64,000 bases of DNA from Ctenosaura bakeri (Eukaryota; Chordata; Lepidosauria; Squamata; Iguanidae). The stretch's first letter is position 1. Each line of letters opens with the position of its first letter. The notes beneath the pieces are model-generated. The model ran no database searches. It worked only from the letters and a program-made list of their open reading frames with translations, and was not told the origin of the DNA. Below, piece by piece: positions 35,031 through 46,382 of the stretch. Location of the stretch: contig CAOLHI010001141.1 of assembly GCA_948474755.1 (NCBI GenBank), positions 366,228 to 430,227 on the forward strand, in the 5' to 3' direction. The position numbers were made by a program, and so were the translations under genes.

Positions 35031-36515
35031 AGAGTACTGTTTCTGATGCAGAATTCAAAGATTAGAGCATTAACATGGGGTCATGCATTATGCCTCAAAA
35101 GTCTTTAAGGGCATCTGATATCAAGACAGCAGTGCCATCTGCTATGGACAACTGTTAACAGAACAGTACTTACTGTTGACGCTCTTTACTACTCAAGAAA
35201 ATATGAAAAGCTGTGCCATATAATGCCAGTGGGTGGGATGAGTTAGGTATCCCAAGTACTTGTTTGAAAGCATTGCAAAAATATGTAATTTGGTGGCAGT
35301 CCAATTGATATCATGTGGCAGCTTTGTTGCTCATCCAAACATTCCAGCTTAGTTTCTTCTTTTTAAAAAATAATAAGTTATTCTACAATTATGACATACA
35401 TAGAACACTATGCTACACATAAATAAAACATGCTTGAACAGTCTATGGAAGTACAATGTTTACGAATTTGCTAATTGTTTCTGTTGCACATTCTTTTTCA
35501 GTATTCATCTCTAAACCAAATTTTCTGAGATCACGTTTGTACTGGTGTGACACAAAAAAACAAAAGAAATGCCTTTTAGGTTTGGAACCTTCCCTCCCAT
35601 AACTATGGCAATGCTACCATTCTCCTCTTACTCTTACCCTAGCTCACCTGTGAATTCACCAGTGCATGCCTTTCACAACTCACTCCTTGTCTGCAAATAT
35701 CCTCTGATGAGCTGAGTAACATGAAACATTCATTGCAGAAGAAACACTGCAGACAGAACTGTCATATTGTAGAACATCAAACAGGAAGATTTTAACAGAG
35801 AAAAAATTCCACATTCAGTGATGACCAACTGAGTAGTGCTTACACATACATGGAGCCTTACATTTTCTCTCTGATGCTTTTTAATATCTCTTCTCTCTCC
35901 TTTACTTTAAAAGTCCTCTCTCATAGCCTCTTTCACCTTTTTCCATTTCCTGCTCCATGGCTTCTGTTATCTTGAGCCCTAGCAGCTAGCGTCCTTCTCA
36001 TCTCTGTTTATCTGCCTGCCTCCCTTCCACGATCACACAATGAAGTCATCTTCAAGTGCTAAACAACCATCACCAATTATCGCTACTTCCTTACAAGTCC
36101 CTCCTCAAGATCTATACTTCCTCAAAAGGCTTCCATGAACTATCATAGCTACACTATACGCCTCCCTTCTCCACAGCTTTGAAATGCTCCCCACTCACTC
36201 TTGTCATTTTCAGTCTCTCAGTCCAGACAAAGTACATGTTTAAAACAAAAAAACAAAACAAAAACAAAACCTCTGGGGTTTTCGCTGTCCCACATGGCTC
36301 CCGGTACACCTTTAGCACTAAGCAAATGACAAGCCATAGTGATAGAATTCAAGGTCATTAACTAACTAAGGAAACAATTATTGCACAATGTTTAGAAAGA
36401 TTGTGCTCTTCAACAACACATGCTTAGGAGCATTTCCAAGCATCTGTTGCAAGCACAGCAAGCTCTGGCTCTCTCAAGTGTACCAGTATATATATTAAAA
36501 AAGATGTTTGCCTTT
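35031..36515. other. intronic stretch, nothing recognised
   Basis: Pyrimidine-rich 35870-36190 without an ORF of interest; an A/C-rich run at 36242-36272. Confidence 0.45.
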
Positions 36516-36518
36516 TTA

Positions 36519-36606
36519 AGGCTGCAATCCCATACAATATTGCTGATGCTTAAGTCCATGGTACTCTATGGAGACTTACTTCTGAGTTACTTAGGATTGC
36601 ACTGGA
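36519..36606. mobile_element. short DNA-transposon relic (GCAATCC / GGATTGCA palindrome)
   Basis: GGCTGCAATCCCATACAATA at the left and TTACTTAGGATTGCACTGG at the right are inverted, with ATGGAGACTTACTTCTGAGT between. A common squamate repeat. It ends about 210 bp from the IMMP2L exon donor, so it is intronic. Confidence 0.55.
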
Positions 36607-36817
36607 TTAGTTTATAAGCATAACAAAGGTCAGACAGGAGAAGGTTCCCACTCCCATGACCACCCTCCTTCAACAGTGTGACAAGAGAAGGTACACCCAC
36701 TGAAATCTTCCTCTTTTTTTGATGATTGTATAGGGACAAACTCCACATCCCCATTGATTATTATTGTCTTGTGTATAGCTATTATAAAGTATACATAGAT
36801 AGAGTTATTTGACTTAC

Positions 36818-36920
36818 CGGGCCAAAGGCATTGCTGTCAAAGCTATGTCCATGATGGTCCCCTTCTACCCATATATGGCCATGTGGAACTTTCACATACT
36901 TCTTTTTGTAGCCTATAGTT
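36818..36920 (-). CDS. IMMP2L: IMMP2L internal coding exon (mitochondrial inner membrane peptidase subunit 2)
   Basis: IMMP2L is the S26-family signal peptidase subunit that removes intermembrane-space sorting signals from proteins at the mitochondrial inner membrane. On the minus strand an acceptor (pyrimidine-rich tract ending CTTAG) precedes 36920 and a donor GTAAGTC follows 36818. The exon is 103 bp, begins at the third base of a split codon and ends at a codon boundary. It reads [20 protein letters not shown] followed by [14 protein letters not shown]. The GD...S.DS..FGP stretch is the conserved C-terminal S26 box, and the peptide matches vertebrate IMMP2L almost residue for residue. The catalytic Ser and Lys belong to earlier exons not seen here, which would lie at higher coordinates. 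No stop or frameshift is present, so the exon looks functional. It is probably the penultimate coding exon; the final exon, expected at lower coordinates, was not found in the window. Confidence 0.95.
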
Positions 36921-37068
36921 CTAAGGACAAGTGGAAATTTACAGTTATCAGTGCAAGCAGTACACCATAGTTCAGCCCCTATATTAAAACAAGCAGTGTT
37001 CACTTTTCATGATAAAAGGAACACCAAATAAATAAATACAATATATAACACAAACACTTCGGTTTGTT

Positions 37069-37120
37069 TTTTTTTCTCTCTCTCTCTCTCTCGTGTGTGT
37101 GTGTGTGTGTGTGTGTGTAT
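37069..37120. repeat. (CT)n(GT)n compound microsatellite
   Basis: TC run followed by GT run, about 150 bp upstream of the exon acceptor in transcript sense. Confidence 0.9.
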
Positions 37121-37557
37121 TTCTGTCTCATTCTTTCTAGTAATTCACCCACACAACTCAAACAACAAAATGTTCTCATTTATATTTCTGTATAATTATA
37201 ATGTACTCCTGTTGGTGTGAGCATTGTAGATCTTTGTTTATTTTGTCCGGAATCCTGTTAGTGACTCATGTAAGGGTCACTTAACTCAATGTAAGGTTTT
37301 TTGTTTTGTTTTGTTAGTTAGCAACCTTTACATACTTATATTCAGTAATTACAAGTTTGCATGTTAAGTTACAGGGGTTTAGGAACATCACATATTCATG
37401 CTGTCTTCTTGTTTGTTTCTTCCACCACACCCTTTCTATTTTAGTGTCAATCTAACCTGCAGCCATTTTTTGCTCTTCTCTCATTCTCCTCCAGTAGCTA
37501 ACACATTTGTTTATGAAAAGTATTTGTAGGTAAAACTATTTTCATACATAATGTATA

Positions 37558-38208
37558 TACTCAAGTATAAGTCTAGAAAGTTTAGTCAAACACACACACA
37601 CAAATCCAAAAAAAAATTGGCCAATCTATCCATGGGTCAGCGTTAAGTACTGTACCTTAACTTTCATAAAAAAAGAACCATCCTCTTCTCTGAGTAGAGT
37701 GGTGAAAGATGAGAACTTAGTTCATCCTGAGAGAATCTGAAAGCAGCACAGACATACACACACTGTAGAGCTGCTTCTGGCCTTTTTGAATGTCTGGGTG
37801 GGAAAATGGCAGTGGCGATGGCAGCTCCTTGGCGCTCCCTCTGAGCTGTGCCAAGAGAGTAGAGGGGATCAGTGCTTCTTTCAGGTTCTCTTAGGACAGA
37901 CTAAGCTCTCACCTTACATCACTCTATTCAGAGAAGGGGATGATTCATTTTTTTTATAAGAGTTAATATTGTACCTTCACTTTTATCAATATAGGAACCA
38001 TTCCCTCTTCTGAGTAGAGTGGTGAAAGGCCTTTTTGAATGTCTGGAAGAGAAAATGATCATGCTGGTGGCCAGCACCCTAAGCAGAGCTGGTGCTTTTT
38101 CTTCTTCATGGAATGACCCTCCACTTATCCATGGGTCACATCAATATCCATAATTTTGGCCCCAAAGCCTACCTCAACTTACACATGAGTTCAGCTTATT
38201 CATGAGTA
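37558..38208. mobile_element. Tc1/mariner-like non-autonomous element with internal duplication
   Basis: Left TACTCAAGTATAAGTCTAG and right CAGCTTATTCATGAGTA are inverted, and a second pair is CCATGGGTCAG / CCATGGGTCACATC. The segment TCTGAGTAGAGTGGTGAAAG with CCTTTTTGAATGTCTGG occurs twice (near 37700-37800 and 38010-38050). No transposase frame. Confidence 0.6.
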
Positions 38209-38764
38209 CATTCCATATGTTTTACAATTAAGGCTAAGCTGTTTTTTCCTCTGCTAGTCCATGTGGAAGGGGTGTGGGACTGGTTGTTGTTCATCTTCTG
38301 CTTTGCCAACATGATTACTTTTCTTAAGAGATCCATTACTATCTTTCGTATTTCCTAGCATTTTTGACAGAAACATAGTGATGGTGGGGAGATGACACCC
38401 AAAACTGTTCCCATCAGGAGATAAACCTCCTCTGCCAGTTTCTGAGCTATTCAGGAGCCAGCTGTATCTCTTGCTATTCCCCTTTAATCATAACATCCAC
38501 ACGTTCTTTTCCTCTGCTACTGTGCTGCTACCTCCTTCTGTTCTTCCTCCACCAGTATAGTTATGGCAATAAATACCATCTTGACCTTTGCTTTCCCATG
38601 TAAGAACAAAACATTTTAATTTCTACTGGCAAGATTAGGAGAGTTCTTGTGCATTTTTAATTCTTTTTATATTTGCCATTTAAGGAAAAAAATTACACAA
38701 TTTTTCCACATATAACATTTGCTGATATTCTACATTGACTACTTATTTACATATGCATAACTAA

Positions 38765-39156
38765 GGCCCTTTTCGCATAGCATTTTCCATGCGAAAGGGC
38801 ACCTGGAGGGTCGCACGATTGTGAGGAGCGATCCACACGACATACTCACAATCGCACGATGCTCCAGGGGCTTGCAGGCACCGATCACACACCTTTTCGT
38901 TTTCAGCTAGAAGCCGAAAATGGTGTGCAATTGCGCATTGCTCCTGGGCCCCGCGTGCACTTACCTGGTGTGCAGAGCCTCCGGAGCCATGCCAGTTGTG
39001 CTTCCTGCCCCAGCGCAGCCTGAGAAGGTCCCACTGCGGAAGGAAGAGGTGGGCTCTCACGCGAGCAGGCAGCTCATGCGGAACCGAAGGACCCCGAACT
39101 CAAGAGCCTCTCGCTGGAGGCTGCTTGCACGATCCCCGCAAGTTGTGGAAAGGGCC
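38765..39156. mobile_element. GGCCCTTTTCGCA-end MITE, subtype D, TSD TAA
   Basis: Left end GGCCCTTTTCGCATAGCATT and right end TTGTGGAAAGGGCC, flanked by TAA at 38762-38764 and 39157-39159. Inverted homologue of 20263-20681. CpG-rich; frames inside are artefacts. Confidence 0.9.
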
Positions 39157-39240
39157 TAAGAAGTATCTCCTGGTCCAACCCCTCCCAGCCCACCTTAAAA
39201 GCCAGCAGCAGCAAAAGGCAAAGGAGATCTGCTCAGTTAC

Positions 39241-40043
39241 CAGTGATGTAAACTCAAGTCAATTGACTCAGACTCAAGTCAAACTTAAGTCACTTTAGTG
39301 ACTCAACTTGGACTTGACTTGGCAAAAATTACATACTGACTTGTTTCGACTTGAGACTTCCACATTTTTAGTGACTGACTTGCTACCCTCAGTTCAGTAA
39401 TATAACACATTCATCCAGAAACCTTACAACTTACTGGTCATATGATGATCTGTCTCAAGCCCAAAATGTGGACACATTTCTTAGAGGGAACAGCAAATGG
39501 GTTAGGCAATGGGCTTGTGGAGGGTTTGAGATTTGCTCAACAGTCTGTCCCTGCTTCATGTAGGAGGAGCTTTCTAAAACTTTTCCTAAGAGCAGAAGGC
39601 AAGACTCATACCCAGAATGCAGGGATTCAGAATCTCAGAGGACCACAGCAAATGTGTTAGGTAATGGGCTTGAGGAGGAAGGATCCTTCCTTCTAAAGCT
39701 CTTGAAGCTTCAGTAATGGAAAATAAGAACAATCCTATTCCCCACTTCTGAAAAAGCCTTGCAAATGGGAAGTAAGAAGGATCCTATTCCTCATTTGCAA
39801 AGCTGAAGATGGTAAAATCACAAAAGTGTAGGGCCAACTCTACTTAAATTGTTAAAACTGACTTTATTCAACTCTGTCCAGAAATTCTGCAATACAGGTT
39901 GGAGTGTAAAGTTGGCTCCAAGACTTGAGACTTGACTCGAGACTTGACTTGAAAGTATCTTGTAAGGACTTGAGACTCAACTTGAGACTTGAAGGTGGTG
40001 ACTTGAGACTTGACTTGAGACTTTGGAGTAAAATACATCACTG
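39241..40043. mobile_element. hAT-like non-autonomous transposon, perfect 8-bp TSD
   Basis: Direct repeats TCAGTTAC lie at 39233-39240 and 40044-40051. Ends are CAGTGATGTAAACTC and (inverted) CAGTGATGTATTTTACTCC, typical hAT termini. Subterminal regions carry many copies of ACTTGAGACTTGACTTG and its complement, likely transposase-binding repeats. Internally GCAAATGnGTTAGGnAATGG occurs twice about 160 bp apart. No transposase coding sequence in 803 bp. Confidence 0.93.
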
Positions 40044-40051
40044 TCAGTTAC

Positions 40052-41639
40052 CAATCATGGTGCAAGGAGGATAATGCTTCCTCTCCCACTAGTGACGAAA
40101 GCTGAAACAAGGAATTGTGACAACATTCCTACTTCTGATTATTGCAGCCTTGCTCACTTCTGGAAGGGTGCTGGAAATTTCATCTGCTTGAATCTTCACT
40201 GGCAGCTGAACAGACAGCGGTTGCCCAATATGGCTGCTGGCTGATAAGGTGGTCTGGGGAGACATTCATGTTGTCTTACTGAATACAAAGCAGTTACAGA
40301 TCCATAACTCTAGGTTACAAATCTATAAAAAAAGCAATACAGAATGCCAGCCATTTGTGTGTGCGCATGTGCAAAATAATGTATTTTGTGAAAAAAGGTG
40401 GCATTTTGGGGGGAAAGTATAATATTTTGTACAAAACACAATGAAAATTAAAAAACAGGGGGAAAGGGCATCTTTTCATTCATATAAATAAAAAGATATT
40501 TCAGCAATTCATAGTTTTTCCAAGGGGCAAATCAACATGCTGAGAGTGTCCTTTATCACTGAAGGTGAGGAAAAAATGTGATTTTTTTTTAAAAAAAGAC
40601 CCTAATTAATATTTGAGAAGTAAGACTCAAATGTTAGTCCCAACTAGAGTAGGCCTATTGAAATCAGTATGATTTCAGCAAGTGTTGTCTAACAAGTCCC
40701 ATTAACTTCAGTGGTTCTACTTTAGTATAGATTAACATCGCATTCAATGCAGTATACTCCATTGCACTCCTGGTCAGCCATCAGCATAACGTTAGATGTA
40801 GGCAGATGACATTTACTCAAGCATACTGTTTTATCAGTAGTTAGGAAGCTACAGAAAAGAGCCATAATTAACAAAACATTACATTTTATGGGCAGCAATA
40901 AACAAAAGGAGATAAGGGAAACATGGCTAAACACTGACTACACAGAAAATTAACCTGGGGAAATAGCACATATGGAATGAAAAGTCAATTTATTTGATAT
41001 CCATAAATACAGAATACAACATCAAATAATTTCCTAAACCATTTTTTCACGGGGATCTGAGCAGCTAAAGGCCAGACAGACATAATAGATGACTACAGTA
41101 TATCAATTTCCTACATATTAAACATATTCTAATAGTCACATTTTTTAAATTGAGTAAAATAATAGATTATGATATGCAGTCCATAGAAGTATAGCCATAC
41201 CCTGGTTAATCTGATGCAGACTTAACAAGTTGGCTTTTTTTTTCTTTTTCTGTATAGGGGTTGGCAATTGTCGTTGGACAGTTGGGAACTGCACTGGCTT
41301 GCATAAAACTTTAAAGGGCTTCCCCACACTTTTACCCAGATCCCCAAATTTGGTGAGTAGGACTTTTTAACCCTAAATGGAAAATAGCCTATCCACAACT
41401 CCACCCAAAATTTGGGGGTATGAAATAATGCCCTCAGAATGCAACATCTATATCATTGCAAGTGACCTCGATGTAAGAAACAGTGGCAGAACTGAAGAAA
41501 TGTAATTCACAGTAATGTTCAGGGAAGCTGTGGAAACCACTGAAAAATATTTGAAACTATCCACTGTTGAGGGTGGATGCTTTTCTTAACGCTTGTGAAA
41601 TTGTCAAAGACACACCTACTAGCAACTGATAAAACATTT
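40052..41639. other. intronic stretch with one short repeat relic
   Basis: 40640-40745 resembles the CCCATTGAAATCAGT-type palindromic repeat (TATTGAAATCAGTATGATTT, CCCATTAACTTCAGTGG). 40340-40460 has loose repeats of GCAAAAT/ATTTTG words. Remainder unique. Confidence 0.45.
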
Positions 41640-41654
41640 GTTTAACAATCTAGA

Positions 41655-42425
41655 ACCACCACCACCAGCAGACCAATTTCAAGACCAGCATGCTGATGAC
41701 ACCCAACTTTTATCTCTCCTTTCCATCCAACTCCAAGGAAGACATTTTAGTACTAAACCAGTGTCTACTATTGGTAAAGTCCCAGACAAGACAGGAGTAC
41801 TCTTGGTCAGTTGAAATGCAGATCAGGAAATTGGGATTCAGCTTGTGCTAGATGGGCTTACACTCCTGAAATATCATGTTTGCAGCTTGGGCATACTCCT
41901 GGATTCAGATCTAAGCCTGGACCCCTAGGTTGTGACAATAACCAAGAATGTATTTGCACAGTTAAGCTGGTGAGTTAGCTGTGTCCATTCCTAGAAATGT
42001 CAGCTCTTGTCACAGTGACACAAGCTTTGACTACTTCCCACTTGGATGGAGTTGCCTTTGGAAAGCATGCAGACATTTCAGGAGGTCCAAAATGCTGTGG
42101 CCATGCTGCTGATTGCAGCTAGTTACAGGGAACACGAGACTCTCTTTTTGAAATGGTTTTATGGGCTACTGGTCAATTTACAGGCAGAATTCAAAGTACA
42201 TGTCTTGATCCATACTATCTGAAAGATCATATCTCTATGATCCTGTCAGAATTTTAAGAACCTCAGAGCAGGGCTGCCTCTTGGTCTCATCACTATGATA
42301 GGCTCCTTCTCAACAGAGCCTTCACAGGAGAGCCTTCTCAGAGGCTGTCCCTTGGCTATGGACCTCACTCCCACAGGGCATATAGCTGGCCTTCTCTCCA
42401 GTTTCTTTCCAAAAGCAGGTAAAGA
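41655..42425 (+). mobile_element. decayed L2-like LINE, reverse transcriptase part
   Basis: Fragments in several frames match L2-like ORF2 in order: HADDTQL at about 41691 (the catalytic A/YxDD box), LLDSDLSLD near 41900, EVQNAVAMLLIAASYREHET near 42086-42140, EFKVHVL near 42190 and a LLRGCPLAMDL...GLLSSFFPK end at 42330-42420. Many stops and frameshifts; long dead. Its 3' end resumes after the nested palindrome. Confidence 0.8.
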
Positions 42426-42429
42426 TCAC

Positions 42430-42864
42430 GGCCAGTATTCTATATCAGTTACTCCTGGCCTGACCTCTCCAACCCTAATGGAAGTGTTATTCACTCATGC
42501 TCCAATCACCAGCAGAATGGACCTCCTTCTCCCTATGCTGATGCCTGGTAAAGTAGGTTGGCCAGGGGTGGGTACAATTGTGGCAAGAGGGTCACAATAA
42601 TGATTAAGTAGTGATCATGAATACAGAACAGTTACCTAATTTTACTAGTCCATAACAAATGCATCGCTGTGATTGCTATTTAGTCATAATTGTGACACTA
42701 TTGCCACAAATGTAAATCAATTCCCCTTCTACTTTACCAGTCATCAGTTGCACAAGGAGAAGGAAGTCCATTCTGCTGGTGATCAGAAGACACGTCAATG
42801 ATTTTTCCATAAGGTATGGGGGAGAGGTCAGCCTAGGAGTGCTTACTGATGCAGAATACTGGCC
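42430..42864. mobile_element. large palindromic element nested in L2
   Basis: Arm 42430-42622 is inverted in arm 42665-42864. Examples are GGCCAGTATTCT with its complement at 42853, CACCAGCAGAATGGACCTCC with its complement at 42764, and ATTGTGGCAAGAGGGTCACA with its complement near 42690. Roughly 80% identity by eye, with gaps. Element ends and target duplication are unclear. Two frames encode the same words (ITSRMD.LL) on opposite strands, as expected of a palindrome. Confidence 0.75.
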
Positions 42865-42929
42865 AACTTTATTTAGACAGGACTTTGGGTCATAATTCAT
42901 GCAGCAAAAGAGTATTTTAATGATGTGAG

Positions 42930-43140
42930 ATGTGCTTTTATCTTTATTACTACATTTTTCATGTGTTTTTAAACTGTTTTAATTGTATGCTTTTAAGAGA
43001 ATTGTTTGTCAATTTGTTTCTAAATTTTTGTATGAATAAAGTTTTAGTTGTTTTAGTTTGTTACAAGCCTCCTCGGTTTCTGTGCCAGGAGAAAGGAGAT
43101 GCATTAAATAAATAAATAAACAGATAGATAGATAAATAGT
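42930..43140 (+). mobile_element. L2-like LINE 3' UTR and tail
   Basis: TTTTTAAACTGTTTTAATTG, then GCCTCCTCGGTTTCTGTGCC, AGGAGAAAGGAG and an AAATAAATAAATAAA plus (GATA) tail, the terminus of the L2 whose coding part lies at 41655-42425. Confidence 0.75.
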
Positions 43141-43787
43141 AAATAAATAAGACTCCTGGTTCAAGACCTCCTATCTTGGACATAATTTTCCATGACACAT
43201 AAAGCCGTATCACACCTCAACTATCTAAATATATGATGAATATTTGCAATTCTGCTCATGATACATTCTCCTGTATAAATGTGACATGCTGCTAAACTTC
43301 CTTGAAGCAATTCTGGTTGTAGTTATCAAAACATACCAGACACAATAACAGTTTTTTTAAAAATCTATTAAGAATTCTCAGAAGAAACTGGGGCCAGCAA
43401 GTTGAATAGCTTGAAGCAGTTGTCCTTTTCTGTTCAATATCAGTTTTATAAAATACATGATCATTTTTTTTTTTTTTGGTGATGAAATATTCAGTCTCTA
43501 AGAGCCAAGAACCTTCCTTTGTTTTGAGTCTATCACATTAGGCATTGTGCATGTTAGAAAATGGTCATTACGAGTATCAAAGCAAATACATTGCACAAAG
43601 CCTTTAACCTGGATTTTCCTGTTACGTGCAGCCACTGCAGTATTTAATGCAATATTTCTGAATCCACTGCCCTTCTATAACTTTAAAGCAGGTAGGATAC
43701 ATTTAGCTAACAACATTACTGTTAATCTTCACATAGCACAAATCGCTTCATAATTCCCAGGGATATGCAGAACTATAATTCCCAAGA

Positions 43788-43885
43788 CCTGGGTCATTTC
43801 AACACAATACTGTTATAGTGTTATTATTTTACCTTCAACATCCTATGGAATCCTGGGGCTTGCAGTTTAGGGAGGGGCCTACCAT
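43788..43885. mobile_element. half of a palindromic MITE
   Basis: GGTCATTTCAACACAATACT, TTATTTTACCTTCAACATCC and TATGGAATCCTGGGGC equal the left arm of the family at 10645; the right arm is missing. Confidence 0.65.
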
Positions 43886-43889
43886 TTTT

Positions 43890-45130
43890 GGTAGGAAAAT
43901 TTATACTTTAACTCATAACTTGATTGATTTTGATTAACTCCTATCACTGGGTACAAGATAAGAGAATAGACTGCCTTCTCAAACTTCCCATAGTTCAGAA
44001 GGTTAATAAATGTATTTTTTCCTGTTTTTATTCTGACATACCAATTAATATTTAGCATATTTCTGTGTGCTGTATTTTACATAACAGTGTCTACTTTATT
44101 TCTTCATATATTGGGTTGATATTTTAATGTACTGTTGCTTGAGCAGAAATACTCAGGCTAAGTGTGGTTTAGAAATCAGAATAAATCAATAAAACCTTGA
44201 AATTGTTTTCAAGGGGACACAGGACCCCACATTGTGCTTCTTCTCTACTGCTGCCTCCAGGAAATGATCAATCAATTAGGCAGTCGATACAAGCTATCAA
44301 AAGTTCTCATTTCCCCTGTGCATGTACTTTTGAAATACATAATTTAAAAAATGAGACAAATTCTATAAAAATCCCATTTAGCAATAAGTTCCAAAATTCA
44401 AAATAAAAGGAAGGTTTATTTAATTGTAAACTAGTTACATTAATGACAAGCTACAACTAATGTAAGAGCAAATTACATAATCCATTACTCAGTTCTGATG
44501 TTCTGTTCTTTTATGGAAAAAAAAGTTCAAGGTTTTGATATTAGGTTACTTTGCAACAAAATCAATAAATCATTTGTTCATACACACTGAGCTGCAGACT
44601 TAAGAAATGTACATTTAGTTATTGATTGCCCCATGCCTTTAATTACTGTTTTGAAGAACACTTCTGGTTTTACTCCAAAGAGCATAACGGAAGATGCAGA
44701 CATCCTCTTTGCCGCTTTCCCTTATGGTAGTAACCAAGGCATGGCTTCTGCCAGAATGAAAATCAATCAGTGATTTGTTTACCCTGCTGCTTTCTTATAT
44801 GAACTGTAATAAACCTGACTGCTAAACTTCTGAAGTTCACAGAATGCCTAGTTTTCAGAAATTTCAGAGGCTCTCCAGATACACTACAGAGCTGGAGAAA
44901 CAACTGAAAGATGTGATATTTAAGCTTAACGAAATTATGAAAGCTATTCCCACTGGAACTGAGTCACCAGAAAGGCTAAAGTAGTGAGCAGTAAGAGGAG
45001 AGGGCTTGTTTTACCTTGGGGTCTGCAAGAGGCTGCACTGAATCAGCAGGCACAGCACCAGGGACATACCTGTAGCTTAGCAGTCCTGATGCATGAGCAC
45101 TGTTTCATTTGTTCTGTGGCACAGAAGGGT
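43890..45130. other. intronic stretch, nothing recognised
   Basis: Unique AT-rich sequence up to the CR1 fragment. Confidence 0.5.
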
Positions 45131-45139
45131 TTCCACAAA

Positions 45140-45612
45140 AGTTATAGTCCAGTTCTGGGCACCCCAACAAGTCCAGAGGAGGGCGACCAAAGTGGTGAGG
45201 GGCCTGGAAGCCATGCCCTATGAGGTTAGACTTAGAGAGCTGGGTATGTTTAGTTTGCAGAAGAGAAGGTTAAGAGGGGACATGATAGCCATGTTTAAAT
45301 ATTTGAAGGGATGCCATGTAGAGGAGGGGAGTGGGCTTGTTTTCTACTGCTCCAGAGACCAGGACAAGGAGCAATGGATTCAAGCTGCAGGAAAGGAGAT
45401 TCCACCTGAACCTCAGGAAGAACTTCCTGATGGTCAGGGCTGTGCGGCAGTGGAATGTGCTGCCTCGGAGTGTAGTGGAGTCTCCTTTGGAGGTTAGCAG
45501 AGGCTGGATGGCCATCTGTTCAGAGTGCTTTGAGGGTGTTCCTGCATGGCAGGGGGTTAGACTCGATGGCCCCTGTGGTCTCTTCCAACTCTACATTTCT
45601 ATGATTCATTGA
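45140..45612 (+). mobile_element. CR1 LINE 3' end with ORF2 C-terminus
   Basis: The frame from 45150 reads VQFWAP, then [20 protein letters not shown] and [20 protein letters not shown], the C-terminal signature of CR1 ORF2. A frameshift near 45360 moves the match to another frame ([32 protein letters not shown]). There is also a deletion between VQFWAP and VQRRATK. It ends GACTCGATGGCCCCTGTGGT and a CR1-type TTCTATGATTCATT tail. Severely 5'-truncated and dead. Confidence 0.93.
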
Positions 45613-45614
45613 GA

Positions 45615-46382
45615 CCACTCATAGCTGCCATTACCTCAGACTTCAGTGGGGACTGACTTGACTGAATTACATCATACAATCCAAATGTCTCAATATTCAG
45701 TCATGTCACTTTTGGGCTTGCTTTTAATATGTTCTTCACTCTTCCTCCTGCTTTCACTCTTTGTCCCCATCTTAACTTTAAGCATTGTCAATCAAACAAT
45801 ACAGCTGGAGCAGGGCTGCAGAACCCTGCCCCATGCCTCACATTGCGTCTCCACATACCTCTCTGTTGAGCACATTTGTCTGCAAAGGAAAATCTTATAC
45901 TTCAGAACTGCTACAACCTGAGTTCAAAATACACTCAGCTAACACAGAAGTGGGGAGAGGATGGGAGCCAAAGTTTTTCAGCCTCCTCCTGCTTGTCTGT
46001 TTTTCTCATCAATACTTTTTGCCATCTTGACTACACTCTGAAAGTTGCCTACCCACATTTCCTGGTTTACATCTATGAAATGTTGGAGGGTATAAAATAA
46101 TTCTACATTTTTCTAAAAAAGAAAAAAATTAAAAAGGGAAATGCTAATCTAAATACCTTTCCCCCAGTGTACTAGCTTTTTATGGGTAGAACATCAGCAT
46201 GTGTGTAGGAGGGGGGGTGGATTGGTGTATACCTCTACGGAGACAGAGAAATGTGATTCCACACTCACACATTCTCAAGTGTTCTACCCCTTCAGAGGTT
46301 TACCATATTAGTGAAAATTAGGCATAAGTGCAAGGTTCATTGTTCGAGATCAGTGCAGGCAAAATACCACACTCCAGATAAA
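45615..46382. other. intronic stretch, nothing recognised
   Basis: Short frames without motifs; no repeats recognised. Confidence 0.5.

Larger units (their letters stand above)
1..36817 (-). other. IMMP2L: IMMP2L intron downstream of the exon (partial)
   Basis: Inferred from the splice donor at 36811-36817 and the absence of any further recognisable exon at lower coordinates. This is one huge intron filled with transposons and unique sequence. I searched the minus strand for the expected final-exon peptide (the ATHILWPP-like region) among long frames and did not see it. A short exon without a long reading frame could be missed. Confidence 0.75.

Noticed and set aside
45646..46100. Hydrophobic frame LLGLLLICSSLFLLLSLFVPIL resembling a membrane segment
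   Set aside because: Single short frame in T-rich intron, with no splice sites or homologue that I recognise.
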